Below the pieces are notes generated by a model. That model was not told where the DNA came from, did not search any database, and saw nothing but the letters and a program-made list of their open reading frames with translations. A DNA stretch of 42,836 nucleotides, taken from NCBI GenBank assembly GCA_014379355.1, contig JACMLX010000140.1, forward strand, positions 1 to 42,836, read 5' to 3'. Source of the DNA: Gemmatimonadaceae bacterium. Its GTDB lineage: Bacteria; Gemmatimonadota; Gemmatimonadetes; Gemmatimonadales; Gemmatimonadaceae. This document shows positions 8,150 through 17,089 of the stretch, in pieces; the stretch's first letter is position 1; each line of letters starts with the position of its first letter. Position numbers and translations under genes: made by a program.

Positions 8150-9355
8150 TCAGCGGCGGCGGCTGGCGACAGTGAGGAGCGTCTTCTCGAACTGCGTCGC
8201 CACGGCATCCCACGAACATTCACGGTCCACCAGCGCAAAGGCGCTGTCCGCGATGCGATCCGCAAGTGCGCGATCCTCGAGCATCTGGATACAGCGCGCC
8301 GCGAATTCCTCGGGCGTGTCCGCGACCAGCAGGTCCCTGCCCGGCACGCACGCCAGCCCTTCCATGCCGACCGCAGTCGAGACCATCGGTACGCCGGCGG
8401 CCATCGATTCGTAGACTTTCATGCGCGTGCCGCCTCCGATGCGCAGCGGCAGGATCGCCACCCGCGAGCCCCAGAGAAACGGTCGCACGTCATCGACCGT
8501 CCCCGTCACTGTGATCAGCGGATCGGCCGCCGCGAGCGCAATCAGTCGCGGATCCGGGCGACGTCCCACGATCGCCACGCTGCAGTCCGGTTTGTGTGCG
8601 CGAAGCTTCGGCAGGATCTCGGCGGTGAACCACAACATGCCATCGATGTTCGGCAGCCAGTCCATCGATCCGACGAAGACGAAATCGGTCGTGGTGGTGC
8701 GTGGACCCTGGTGCTGGAGCGATTGCACGTCGACGCCGGTCGGCACGTCCGACACGTGGGTGATGCCGAACATGCTGCGCATGCGATCGGCGTCCACCGG
8801 TGAGACCGCGATCACATGGGCGCTTTCGCGGCATACGCGTGCCTCGTAGCGTCGCATGCGGTCGGCCTGCAGTGTGTAGAACCAGCGATGCAGCGGCGTC
8901 TTCGCGTGTTCGGCATGGCGTTCGAAGATGGTCGTCTCGACGTTGTGCTGGAACAGCACGGCGCCCTCGAGCGTCGGCATGTTCACGCCACTCGCGGCGA
9001 AGTCGCACACGACGGCATCGAAGTGCTCGCGCGCGAGCAGCGTGCGGACCGTCTCACGCAGCGCGGCCGACTCGTAGCGTGTCACGGCGAGCGGCAGATC
9101 CGACATTGCCAGGTGCTGTGCGATCTGCAGTCCGATCCGTGGCGATCGGCGCGGCACGACCGGATGCGGAACCGGGTACGCGTGGGAGCAGAAGGTGTGG
9201 GCCATGTCGCGACCAACTGACGATCGCGGATCCTCGAGCGCGGCGTAGTGCACCTCGTGGCGCGCGTGCAGCGGCTTGAGGATGCCCATCGAGCGAATCT
9301 GGCCACCGCGCTCCGTCGGGTGCAGGAAGTACTGATTGACCCAGAGAATCTTCAT
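8150..9355 (-). CDS. Glycosyltransferase family 4 (GT-B fold), convergent to the preceding operon
   Basis: 401 residues. The N-terminus KILWVNQYFLHPTERGGQIR is the typical first strand and glycine loop of GT4 enzymes found in exosortase-linked clusters. The C-terminal donor half contains FVFVGSMDWLPNIDGMLWF, VGRRPDPRL, a GTVDDVRPFL strand, and LPLRIGGGTRMKVYESMAAGVPMVST. This is a full-length GT4 with an intact donor-binding E region. It is the only leftward gene between two rightward operons and has no gap to its convergent neighbour. It is likely expressed from a promoter in the 270-base divergent region 9356-9625. Donor sugar unknown. Confidence 0.9.
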   Translation of the reverse strand: MKILWVNQYFLHPTERGGQIRSMGILKPLHARHEVHYAALEDPRSSVGRDMAHTFCSHAYPVPHPVVPRRSPRIGLQIAQHLAMSDLPLAVTRYESAALRETVRTLLAREHFDAVVCDFAASGVNMPTLEGAVLFQHNVETTIFERHAEHAKTPLHRWFYTLQADRMRRYEARVCRESAHVIAVSPVDADRMRSMFGITHVSDVPTGVDVQSLQHQGPRTTTTDFVFVGSMDWLPNIDGMLWFTAEILPKLRAHKPDCSVAIVGRRPDPRLIALAAADPLITVTGTVDDVRPFLWGSRVAILPLRIGGGTRMKVYESMAAGVPMVSTAVGMEGLACVPGRDLLVADTPEEFAARCIQMLEDRALADRIADSAFALVDRECSWDAVATQFEKTLLTVASRRR

Positions 9356-9625
9356 GATCTGCGAGGACGAGTGATTCCGGACGCGTGCAACAGCCGCTCG
9401 GGCCTGGTGAAGTCCCTAATGGCCGTCGAATCGCGAAAGCTATCGACCATCGTCGGGTGATCCTCCGTCAGCCACGGGTCGAGGCGCGATTACCTTTCGG
9501 CGTGAATTCCGTCTCTGCAATGCCGATGCGTGCTGCCGCGGTCGCGACAGGTCGCTCGGCTGGACGCGATGTGACTGTGCCATCGAGCGCCATGCGCCAT
9601 TTCCCGCCGCCCGCCTGCATGTCGA

Positions 9626-10219
9626 ATGTCCTCCACGAACATGGCCGATGACGGGCAGCCGGCCTGCGTCGTGAGTGAACGGAGTTCGGAACCTCGCGGG
9701 CTCCTGTCGCTCGTTCGCGCAGACATCGCGGCAAAGGCGACCTGGCTCTATGGGTCGTCCACGACGAAATCGATCATCAAGACACTGCTGACCGACGGCA
9801 CGCTGGCGATGCTGCTGTATCGACTCATGCAGTCCAGCCAGCGCCTCCGGCTGGTACCGGTGGCGATGGTGTTCAACAAGCTGAACGTGATCATGGGCGG
9901 GTGCATCATCGGGCGCGGCGCACACTTCGGCCCCGGATTCGTGCTCGTGCACAGCAATGGGGTCGTGATCAACACCGCCGTGCGCGGCGGCCGTGACGTG
10001 AAGATCGAACATCAGGTCACGATCGGTGCGGAACGCGGCCTCTCGCCGGTCCTCGGCGACGACGTCTTCGTCGGCGCGGGTGCGAAGATCCTCGGCGCGA
10101 TCACCATCGGTTCGCGAGTGCGCGTCGGCGCCAATGCCGTCGTCGTGAAGGACGTGCCCGACGATGTGACGGCAGTCGGCGTGCCGGCGCGATACCTGCC
10201 GCGCGCCGATGTTGACTGA
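9626..10219 (+). CDS. Serine acetyltransferase-like hexapeptide-repeat acyltransferase
   Basis: 197 residues. After a variable N-terminus and a helical segment (residues about 30-85), the chain enters a left-handed beta-helix with imperfect hexapeptides: GGCIIGRGAHFGPGFVLVHS, VVINTAVRGG, VTIGAERG and FVGAGAKILGAITIGSRVRV, ending in GVPARYL. This is the CysE/SAT-like fold. The family member sits at the head of a glycan operon rather than with cysteine genes, so transfer of an acyl group to a sugar is more likely than cysteine synthesis, but this is inference. ATG 9626 is used; a second ATG at 9641 is also possible. The following GT gene starts 30 bases after the stop. Confidence 0.85.
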   Translation: MSSTNMADDGQPACVVSERSSEPRGLLSLVRADIAAKATWLYGSSTTKSIIKTLLTDGTLAMLLYRLMQSSQRLRLVPVAMVFNKLNVIMGGCIIGRGAHFGPGFVLVHSNGVVINTAVRGGRDVKIEHQVTIGAERGLSPVLGDDVFVGAGAKILGAITIGSRVRVGANAVVVKDVPDDVTAVGVPARYLPRADVD

Positions 10220-10249
10220 GGTCGACGCGATCGACGGCGGAGCGACGAC

Positions 10250-11428
10250 ATGACACTGGCTGCGTGGATCGTGGTCGTGTGTGCCGTTTTGGTGCTGTGG
10301 ACGCTGTTTGGCTTTCCGCTTCTTCTTGCCTGGCGTGCGTCGCGAAGCGCAATGCCACTCACGCGCGTGATCGACGCGGCGGACGGGAGCTTGCCGACCG
10401 TCACGGCGATCATTCCGGTGCACAACGGGGAGCGGTTCCTGGCGGCCAAGCTGACCAGTGTCCTCGCATCAGACTATCCGGCGTCGCGTCTCGATGTGAT
10501 CGTCCTGTCCGACGGATCGACGGATGGCACCGATGCCATCGCCACCGACTTCGCGACGCGGGACCGTGTGCGATTCGTGCGCCTGCCGAAGGGCGGCAAG
10601 GCAGCCGCGTTGACCGTGGCCTTCCCGATGGCGCAGTCGGATATCGTGCTGCTCACCGATGTGCGACAGCTGCTCGACGCCGACTGCGCGCGTCGTCTCG
10701 TGTCGCATTTCGCGGATCCGCACATCGGTGTCGTGAGCGGGACACTCCGGATTCGCAGCGGCGAGACAGCTGGTGAAGCGAGCACGGGATTGTACTGGCG
10801 GTACGAAAGCTGGATCCGCGCGAATCTGGGCCGGATCGATTCGGTGCTCGGTGCGACCGGTCCGATCTACGCGATCCGGCGGTCACTCGTCCGTGCGCTT
10901 CCGGCGAGCTGCATCCTCGACGACATGTGGCTGCCGATGCAGGCGGTGCTGGGCGGATCGCGGGCAGTGCTCGATCCGGCCGCGATCGCGTGGGATTACC
11001 CGACGAGCCTGAATTCTGAATTCACACGCAAGGTGCGCACCCAGGCGGGCCTGTATCAGCTGCTGCGGCTCGAACCTCGGCTGCTCGATCCGATGCGCAA
11101 TCGGCTGTTCTGGTCGTTTCTCAACCTGAAGATCGCGCGGCTGCTGCTGTCACATGTGCTGATCCTGGCGGGCGTGGCGAGTGCCTTCCTGCCGATGCCG
11201 TGGCGCGTTTATGCGCTCGCGGCGCAGGCGCTGTTCTATGGTCTGGCGCTGCTGGACCGGTTCGTGGCGAACGGTTCGTCATTGAAGCGCATATCGGCAC
11301 CAATTTCAGCGTTCGTGACGCTGGTCGGCGCGGCGTTCTGCGCACAGGCGATCTTTTTCCGCGACCCCGCGTCGCTCTGGAAAACGACCACCGTCCGTGA
11401 GCTGCCGTCTGCAGGATCACCGCCGTGA
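10250..11428 (+). CDS. Membrane-associated glycosyltransferase family 2
   Basis: 392 residues. One transmembrane helix at the N-terminus (about residues 3-25) is followed by a GT-A domain with AIIPVHNGERFL, VIVLSDGSTDGT, the TDV metal-binding site, and CILDDMWLP as the acidic base region. Two or three transmembrane helices lie at the C-terminus (about residues 295-370). The layout resembles membrane GT2 synthases such as those of hyaluronan or poly-N-acetylglucosamine, but the QxxRW motif is not evident; FTRKVRTQAGL occupies that place. So a processive role is possible but unproven. The last codons overlap the lyase gene by 4 bases (GTGA), suggesting coupled synthesis. Confidence 0.88.
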   Translation: MTLAAWIVVVCAVLVLWTLFGFPLLLAWRASRSAMPLTRVIDAADGSLPTVTAIIPVHNGERFLAAKLTSVLASDYPASRLDVIVLSDGSTDGTDAIATDFATRDRVRFVRLPKGGKAAALTVAFPMAQSDIVLLTDVRQLLDADCARRLVSHFADPHIGVVSGTLRIRSGETAGEASTGLYWRYESWIRANLGRIDSVLGATGPIYAIRRSLVRALPASCILDDMWLPMQAVLGGSRAVLDPAAIAWDYPTSLNSEFTRKVRTQAGLYQLLRLEPRLLDPMRNRLFWSFLNLKIARLLLSHVLILAGVASAFLPMPWRVYALAAQALFYGLALLDRFVANGSSLKRISAPISAFVTLVGAAFCAQAIFFRDPASLWKTTTVRELPSAGSPP

Positions 11429-13641
11429 TCGGCAAGCTGCGCGGACGAAGTCCCGCCGAACTGCGCGACCGCCTCGTGCAGCTTGGCTGGAAATGGACCG
11501 AGCGCGCGGGTTTGATGCCGTCGCCCGTGGTGGCGACGACCATCGCCACGATGCCGATCACGCCGTGGGGTGACGTCGATACCGATGGCATCCGGCAGCG
11601 CCTGGGCGCCGACGAACGCGCCGCGCTCATCGCGCGCGCGGATCGCATCGTGCGCGATCGCTTCGACGTACTCGGTATCGAAGGGCTGTCGTACGGCGAT
11701 CCGGTGGATTGGCAGCGCGATCCGATCGCGGGTCGCTCGGCGCCACGGGTGCACTGGAGTGCGGTGCCATACCTCGATGCCGATGTGGTCGGTGATCACA
11801 AAGTCACGTGGGAGGTGAATCGACATCACTGGTTCGTGGCACTGGCGCAGGCATGGCAGCTGACCGGTGATCGGCGCTACCCGACACACGCCGCGTCGCT
11901 GCTGCGGGAGTGGCTGGCGGAGAACCCGCCGAAGATCGGCATCAACTGGTGCAGCTCGCTCGAACTCGCGTTCCGCGTGCACGCGTGGATTCACGGCGTG
12001 CGATTGATGGGCGAATCAGCGGGACTGCCGGCGGACCTGACGCGCGCCATGCTCGAATCCGTCGTCGTGCAGACGCTGCATATCGAGCGCAACCTGTCCA
12101 CGTGGTTCAGTCCGAACACGCACCTCACCGGCGAAGCGCTGGCGCTGCTGAGTGTGGGGTGCGCGTGGCCGGAATTACCCGACGCGGCGCGTTGGCGGAA
12201 GACCGGCTGGGACATTCTCTGTCGGCAGTTGCCAGTACAGGTGCTGCGCGACGGCGTCTATTTCGAGCAGAGCGCGTGGTATCAGGCATACACGGTGGAC
12301 TTCTACGTGATGGCCATCGCGTGGGCCCGACTGGCGCGATTCGACCTGCCGGACGACATGCTCGCTCGCCTGCGGACGGCGGCGCTGGCGCTGCGTGCGG
12401 TGACGCGACCGGACGGCACCATCGTCCGTCTTGGCGATGACGACGGTGGCCATGCACTGCGGTTGTGTGCGCGGCCGTTCGGCGACACGACCGACACACT
12501 CTGGCGGGCCGCGGCGCTGCTCGATGACGATACGCTCGTGCCGCCGGTGGATGGCGGCCGGTCTGCGTTGCTGTGGCTGGAGGGCGCGGCGACGTTCGAG
12601 CGTCTGGCGACGCGGCTGCCAGCGCCGTTGCCTCGCGCTGTCGCCCTCCGCGACGGTGGGTGGGTCGTGCTCTCCGAATCCGGGCGATCGGCCGCCGAGG
12701 ATCACTGGCTGTTCGTGGATGCGGCGCCACATGGCACCGCGCCGTACGCGCACTCGCATGCGGACGCGCTCGCCTTCGACCTGAGCGTGAATGGTGTTCC
12801 GGTGTTCGTAGATGCCGGGACCGGTGCCTACGTGGGCGAGCCGCGCACACGCTTCCGGAGCACGGGGACGCACAACACGGTGACGGTGGACGGCCGCGAC
12901 TCGTCTGAACAGTGGTCGTCGTTCAAGTGGAAGAGTGCCGCCACGTCGCGGTTGGTTGGCTGCGGTGCAGCCGCCGGCGCGCAGTGGATGACTGCCACAC
13001 ATGACGGCTATGAACGCCTCGCCGATCCGGTGCGGCACCACCGCACCATCCTTCGATTCGATCGGCGCTACTGGCTCATGTTCGACACGCTCACTGCCAC
13101 CGACGCGCATCAAGTCACGCTGACATTCCAGTGTGCGACGGACGCACACCCGCATCCGCGCAGCGCTCACACATTCGATGTCAGCGCGCGCGGCACGGCG
13201 GTGAGCCTGGCGCTCGATCCGGCGCTCGAGGCGCGCATCGAGGCGCGCGCCGTGTCGCCGGCGTACGGACTCGAGATGGCGGCGTCAGCCATCATCGCCA
13301 CGGCAACGACTCATGGAAGCACGACGTTCGCCACCGTCATCGGCGCCGGCGCAGAGTCCGGGCCGCTGGCGCTGACGCGAACGGAGGCGCCGTCGGTGTG
13401 GCGTGTGACGCACCGCAGTGGTGACGATCTCGTGGCGTGCCCGGCCGGTCGCACCCTGACGATTGGCCCGGCCACGTTCGATGGCACGGCACTGGCACTG
13501 CTCGGTGGTGATGCGCCGCAGACGATCGTGGCGGCTGGTCACGGAACGCTCCATCTTGCGACGCACCGCATCAGTCTCGGCGCCGATGAGATCTGCGTGT
13601 TGCGCTGTGAAGCCGACGGAACATGGACGAGGGAGCCCTGA
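11425..13641 (+). CDS. Heparinase II/III family protein (polysaccharide lyase-like)
   Basis: 738 residues. The N-terminal half (about 60-390) is an alpha/alpha toroid with NRHHWFVALAQAW and ERNLSTWFSPNTHLTGEALAL. The C-terminal half is the beta-sandwich with the signature HSHADALAFDLSVNGVPVF followed by DAGTGAYVGEPRTRFRSTGTHNTVTVDG in two consecutive strands. Family members cleave uronic-acid-containing polymers such as heparin or alginate by beta-elimination. No clear signal peptide is seen, which is odd for a secreted lyase. The GTG start at 11425 overlaps the GT2 stop by 4 bases, and the amidotransferase follows 3 bases after the stop. A role in trimming or clearing the polymer made by this locus is inferred, similar in logic to AlgL in alginate operons. 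Confidence 0.87.
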   Translation: MIGKLRGRSPAELRDRLVQLGWKWTERAGLMPSPVVATTIATMPITPWGDVDTDGIRQRLGADERAALIARADRIVRDRFDVLGIEGLSYGDPVDWQRDPIAGRSAPRVHWSAVPYLDADVVGDHKVTWEVNRHHWFVALAQAWQLTGDRRYPTHAASLLREWLAENPPKIGINWCSSLELAFRVHAWIHGVRLMGESAGLPADLTRAMLESVVVQTLHIERNLSTWFSPNTHLTGEALALLSVGCAWPELPDAARWRKTGWDILCRQLPVQVLRDGVYFEQSAWYQAYTVDFYVMAIAWARLARFDLPDDMLARLRTAALALRAVTRPDGTIVRLGDDDGGHALRLCARPFGDTTDTLWRAAALLDDDTLVPPVDGGRSALLWLEGAATFERLATRLPAPLPRAVALRDGGWVVLSESGRSAAEDHWLFVDAAPHGTAPYAHSHADALAFDLSVNGVPVFVDAGTGAYVGEPRTRFRSTGTHNTVTVDGRDSSEQWSSFKWKSAATSRLVGCGAAAGAQWMTATHDGYERLADPVRHHRTILRFDRRYWLMFDTLTATDAHQVTLTFQCATDAHPHPRSAHTFDVSARGTAVSLALDPALEARIEARAVSPAYGLEMAASAIIATATTHGSTTFATVIGAGAESGPLALTRTEAPSVWRVTHRSGDDLVACPAGRTLTIGPATFDGTALALLGGDAPQTIVAAGHGTLHLATHRISLGADEICVLRCEADGTWTREP

Positions 13642-13644
13642 TCG

Positions 13645-15612
13645 ATGTGCGGCATCTGTGGTATTGCCATTCCTGATCGTGCGCATCGCACGGTGGACCA
13701 GCCGACGCTGATCCGCATGCGCGATTCGATGGTGCATCGTGGTCCGGACGGCGCCGGTGCGCTCATCGATGGCACGATCGGTCTCGGTCATCGGCGCCTG
13801 AGCATCGTGGACGTGGCGCACGGCGCGCAGCCCATGACCACCGACAACGGTCGCAGCACGATCGTCTATAACGGCGAGGTCTTCAATCACCCGCAACTCA
13901 TGAGTGAGTTGCGCGCCGCCGGGGTGCCGTATCACACGCATTGTGATACCGAAACCGTGCTGCATCTGTACGAGAAACACGGTCGCGAGTTCGTGCGCCA
14001 CTGTCGCGGAATGTTCGCGATTGCGATCTGGGATCGCGCCGACCGGACGCTGACCCTTGCCCGCGATCGTTTCGGGGTCAAGCCGCTCTACTACGTGCAC
14101 GCGGCGGATGGCACGCTCCACTTCGCGTCCGAGATCAAGGCGCTGCTTGCCGCAGGCGCCGTCTCACCCACGTTGTCGATGCGTGCGTTGCCCGACTTTC
14201 TCGCGAATCATGCGCCGAGTGGAACGGAGACGCTCTTCGCCGGCGTGTATCGGCTGCCGGCCGGGCATACTCTCGTCTGGCGGGACGGTGCGATCGAGAT
14301 CGAGAAATACTGGGACCTCTCGTTCACACCCGACGCCGCACTCGCGCGCGCGAGCGACGCGGATCTGGTGGCCGAGTACTCGACGAGATTCGAGGAGGCG
14401 GTGCGCCTTCGCCTGATGGCTGACGTGCCGCTGGGCATGTTCCTGTCTGGCGGTATCGATTCGGCGGCCATCACGGCCGTGATGAGTCACATGGTCGACG
14501 GGCCGATCAAGACCTTCTCGGTGGCATTTGCGGAACGCGAGGCGAACGAGCTGCAGTACGCGCGTCTGGTAGCGACGCGATATCGCACCGATCACCACGA
14601 GATCGTCGTGTCGCCCGAGCAGTTCTGGGACGCCCTGCCGACGCTCATCTGGCACGAGGACGAGCCGCTCGCGCATCCGAGCTCCGTCGCGCTCAATTTT
14701 GTCTCGCGGCTCGCCGGTGAACACGTCAAGGTCGTGCTGACGGGTGAAGGCAGCGACGAAACGTTGGCCGGATACAATCGCTATCGCGTGACGATGGCCA
14801 ACATGGCGCTCGGCGGCGCATGGGAATCGGTGGTGCCGCGGCCGTTGCGTGCGTCGCTGGCGCGCGCGATCGGCGAGCCGGGTGCCGCCGGCGTTCGCGG
14901 CAAGCTTGCGCGCACCTTCCTGGCACGACCGGCGAATCTCGATGCGATGTACTTCGACAACTTCGCGGTGTTTGCGCCGGGACGCCTGTCGTCGCTGCTC
15001 TCGGCCTCAACACGTGCGCAGGTGGCCGGCATCGATCCGTATGCCGCCTACCACGATGCCATCGACTCGAGTGACGCACCGACGCTGCTCGGCAAGCTGC
15101 TGTACGCGGATACCAGGACCTATCTGCAGGAACTGCTGATGAAGCAGGATCAGATGAGCATGGCGGCATCGATCGAGAGTCGCGTGCCGTTTCTGGATCA
15201 TCCGCTGGCCGAGTTCACGGGGCGCATGCCGGAGCGCATGAAGCTGCGTGGCATGACCACCAAGTGGGTTCTGCGTCAGGCGATGAAGGACCGGCTGCCT
15301 GCCGAAATCCTGTCACGCAAGAAGATGGGTTTTCCGGTGCCGATCGGTACCTGGCTGCGTGGGCCGTGGCGTCACCTGCTGAACGAGTTCGTGCTCAGTG
15401 AACGCGCCCTGCGCCGAGGGTACTTCGAGCCGGAAGCGGTGCGTCGGCTGGTCGTCGGTCACGTCGGCGGGGAGAATCACACCGAGCGATTGTGGGCGCT
15501 GCTCACCTTCGAATTGTGGCAGCGCATCTTCATCGACGGCGAAGACCCGGCATCAATCCGGATGCGCGAGGCCGGCCACGCGATGCCGCTGGCACCTGTC
15601 GGCTCGGCCTGA
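13645..15612 (+). CDS. asnB: Asparagine synthase (glutamine-hydrolysing) / glycan-locus amidotransferase
   Basis: 655 residues. MCGICGIA at the N-terminus gives the catalytic Cys2 of class-II glutamine amidotransferases, with the RGPDG and YNGEVFNH substrate loops downstream. The synthase domain has the PP-loop SGGIDSAAI beginning at Ser268 and the EGSDETLAGYNRY pocket. AsnB-type proteins in exosortase/EPS clusters are often annotated as system amidotransferases; the true acceptor may be a sugar carboxylate rather than aspartate. A GGGAG sequence lies upstream, and the gene starts 3 bases after the lyase stop. The next gene makes a uronic-acid nucleotide, so amidation of a uronate is an attractive but unproven role. 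A second AsnB is encoded at 35519-37483. Confidence 0.92.
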   Translation: MCGICGIAIPDRAHRTVDQPTLIRMRDSMVHRGPDGAGALIDGTIGLGHRRLSIVDVAHGAQPMTTDNGRSTIVYNGEVFNHPQLMSELRAAGVPYHTHCDTETVLHLYEKHGREFVRHCRGMFAIAIWDRADRTLTLARDRFGVKPLYYVHAADGTLHFASEIKALLAAGAVSPTLSMRALPDFLANHAPSGTETLFAGVYRLPAGHTLVWRDGAIEIEKYWDLSFTPDAALARASDADLVAEYSTRFEEAVRLRLMADVPLGMFLSGGIDSAAITAVMSHMVDGPIKTFSVAFAEREANELQYARLVATRYRTDHHEIVVSPEQFWDALPTLIWHEDEPLAHPSSVALNFVSRLAGEHVKVVLTGEGSDETLAGYNRYRVTMANMALGGAWESVVPRPLRASLARAIGEPGAAGVRGKLARTFLARPANLDAMYFDNFAVFAPGRLSSLLSASTRAQVAGIDPYAAYHDAIDSSDAPTLLGKLLYADTRTYLQELLMKQDQMSMAASIESRVPFLDHPLAEFTGRMPERMKLRGMTTKWVLRQAMKDRLPAEILSRKKMGFPVPIGTWLRGPWRHLLNEFVLSERALRRGYFEPEAVRRLVVGHVGGENHTERLWALLTFELWQRIFIDGEDPASIRMREAGHAMPLAPVGSA

Positions 15613-15705
15613 CGTGCGACACACAGGATCGTTGTCTTCAGTACATCCGGCTGCGTTCTTCGCGACGCGGTTCGTGTCATCTCACATTCGAAAGATCAGA
15701 ACCGT

Positions 15706-17025
15706 ATGACGTCAGTCAGTGTGTTCGGGCTCGGGTACGTCGGTTGTGTGTCGTCCGCCTGCCTGGCGCGCGAGGGACACACCGTGGTCGGCGTGGATGT
15801 GAATCCGACCAAGGTGGCGCTGGTCAACGCCGGTCGTTCCACGATCGTCGAGGAGGGCATCGCCGAGCTGGTCACGACGATGGTGGCGAGTGGACGTCTG
15901 CGCGCCACGACGAGTGTGGCCGAAGCGGTGCACGCGACCGATATCTCGCTGGTGTGCGTGGGTACGCCGAGCGCCGCGAACGGCGCGCTGGATCTCAGCT
16001 ACGTCGAACGCGTCTGTGCGGAGATCGGCGCGGCCATCCGGACCAAGAACACCTTCCACACCATCGTGATCCGCAGCACCGTCCTGCCTGGCACGGTGCA
16101 CGGTGTGGCGACGCCGGCGCTCGAACGCGGCTCAGGCAAGACGGCCGGCGTCGATTTCGGCGTCTGCAGCAATCCGGAGTTCCTGCGCGAAGGCACGTCG
16201 ATCAAGGACTTCCTCGATCCGCCATTCACGCTGATCGGTGCTGACACGGAACAGGCAGCAGATGCCGTGAAGTCACTGTACGCCGGTCTCGAAGCGCCGG
16301 TGCACGTCGTGGCTGTGCGCGTCGCGGAGATGGTCAAGTACGCGTGCAACTGCTTTCACGGCCTGAAAGTGGGTTTCGCCAACGAGATCGGAAACATCTG
16401 CAAGGCGCTCGACGTGGACAGCCATGAAGTCATGCGCGTGTTCTGTGAGGACCGAAAGCTGAACATCTCGGCCGCGTACCTGAAGCCGGGTTACGCATTC
16501 GGCGGCAGCTGCCTGCCGAAGGATCTGCGCGCCGTCACGCACAAGGCACGCGAACTCGACATCGAAACGCCGATCCTGCGCGCGACCCTCGAGAGCAATC
16601 GCCGCCAGATCGAGCGCGCGTTCGGCATGATCCAGAAGACCGGGGCGCGACGCATCGGTATGCTCGGCATGAGCTTCAAGCCAGGCACGGATGACCTGCG
16701 CGAAAGTCCACTGGTGTCGTTGATCGAACTGATGGTCGGCAAGGGCATGGAACTCGCGATCTATGACCGTGACGTTTCCGAGGCGCAGCTGATCGGTGCG
16801 AACAAGGACTACATCGAGGGCGAAATCCCGCACATCTGGTCACTCATGCGGGGCAGTGCACGCGATGTGATCGACCACGGGGACGTGGTTGTGGTGGGCA
16901 ATGCGACCGGTGAGATTCGGGCGATGGGGCAGGCCAGTTTCGCGGGCAAGACCGTCATCGACCTGGCGCGACTCTTCAGCAGCAAGCCGGTCGATGTCGT
17001 GAAATACGATGGGATCTGCTGGTAG
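15706..17025 (+). CDS. algD: GDP-mannose 6-dehydrogenase
   Basis: 439 residues of the UDP-glucose/GDP-mannose dehydrogenase family. The NAD-binding GLGYVG lies near residue 8. The stretch DRKLNISAAYLKPGYAFGGS followed by CLPKDLRA places the catalytic cysteine at residue 269; the known AlgD cysteine is 268. The KLN...PGYAFGGSCLPKD context is more like AlgD than UDP-glucose dehydrogenases, so GDP-mannose is the favoured substrate and GDP-mannuronic acid the product. The C-terminal domain begins near GMLGMSFKPGTDDLRESPL. It lies 93 bases after asnB without an obvious ribosome binding site. It is the clearest evidence that the polymer contains a uronic acid. Confidence 0.9.
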   Translation: MTSVSVFGLGYVGCVSSACLAREGHTVVGVDVNPTKVALVNAGRSTIVEEGIAELVTTMVASGRLRATTSVAEAVHATDISLVCVGTPSAANGALDLSYVERVCAEIGAAIRTKNTFHTIVIRSTVLPGTVHGVATPALERGSGKTAGVDFGVCSNPEFLREGTSIKDFLDPPFTLIGADTEQAADAVKSLYAGLEAPVHVVAVRVAEMVKYACNCFHGLKVGFANEIGNICKALDVDSHEVMRVFCEDRKLNISAAYLKPGYAFGGSCLPKDLRAVTHKARELDIETPILRATLESNRRQIERAFGMIQKTGARRIGMLGMSFKPGTDDLRESPLVSLIELMVGKGMELAIYDRDVSEAQLIGANKDYIEGEIPHIWSLMRGSARDVIDHGDVVVVGNATGEIRAMGQASFAGKTVIDLARLFSSKPVDVVKYDGICW

Positions 17026-17089
17026 CGACTGGCCGCTCGATGTCGGGCTGCGTGTGACCTGACATGGACCGGCGACTCACGGAGACGGC

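Noticed and set aside
9626-10219. Cysteine biosynthesis serine acetyltransferase (cysE)
   Set aside because: Fold matches, but the glycan operon context and shortened N-terminal region make a sugar acyltransferase equally or more likely, so no gene symbol is given.
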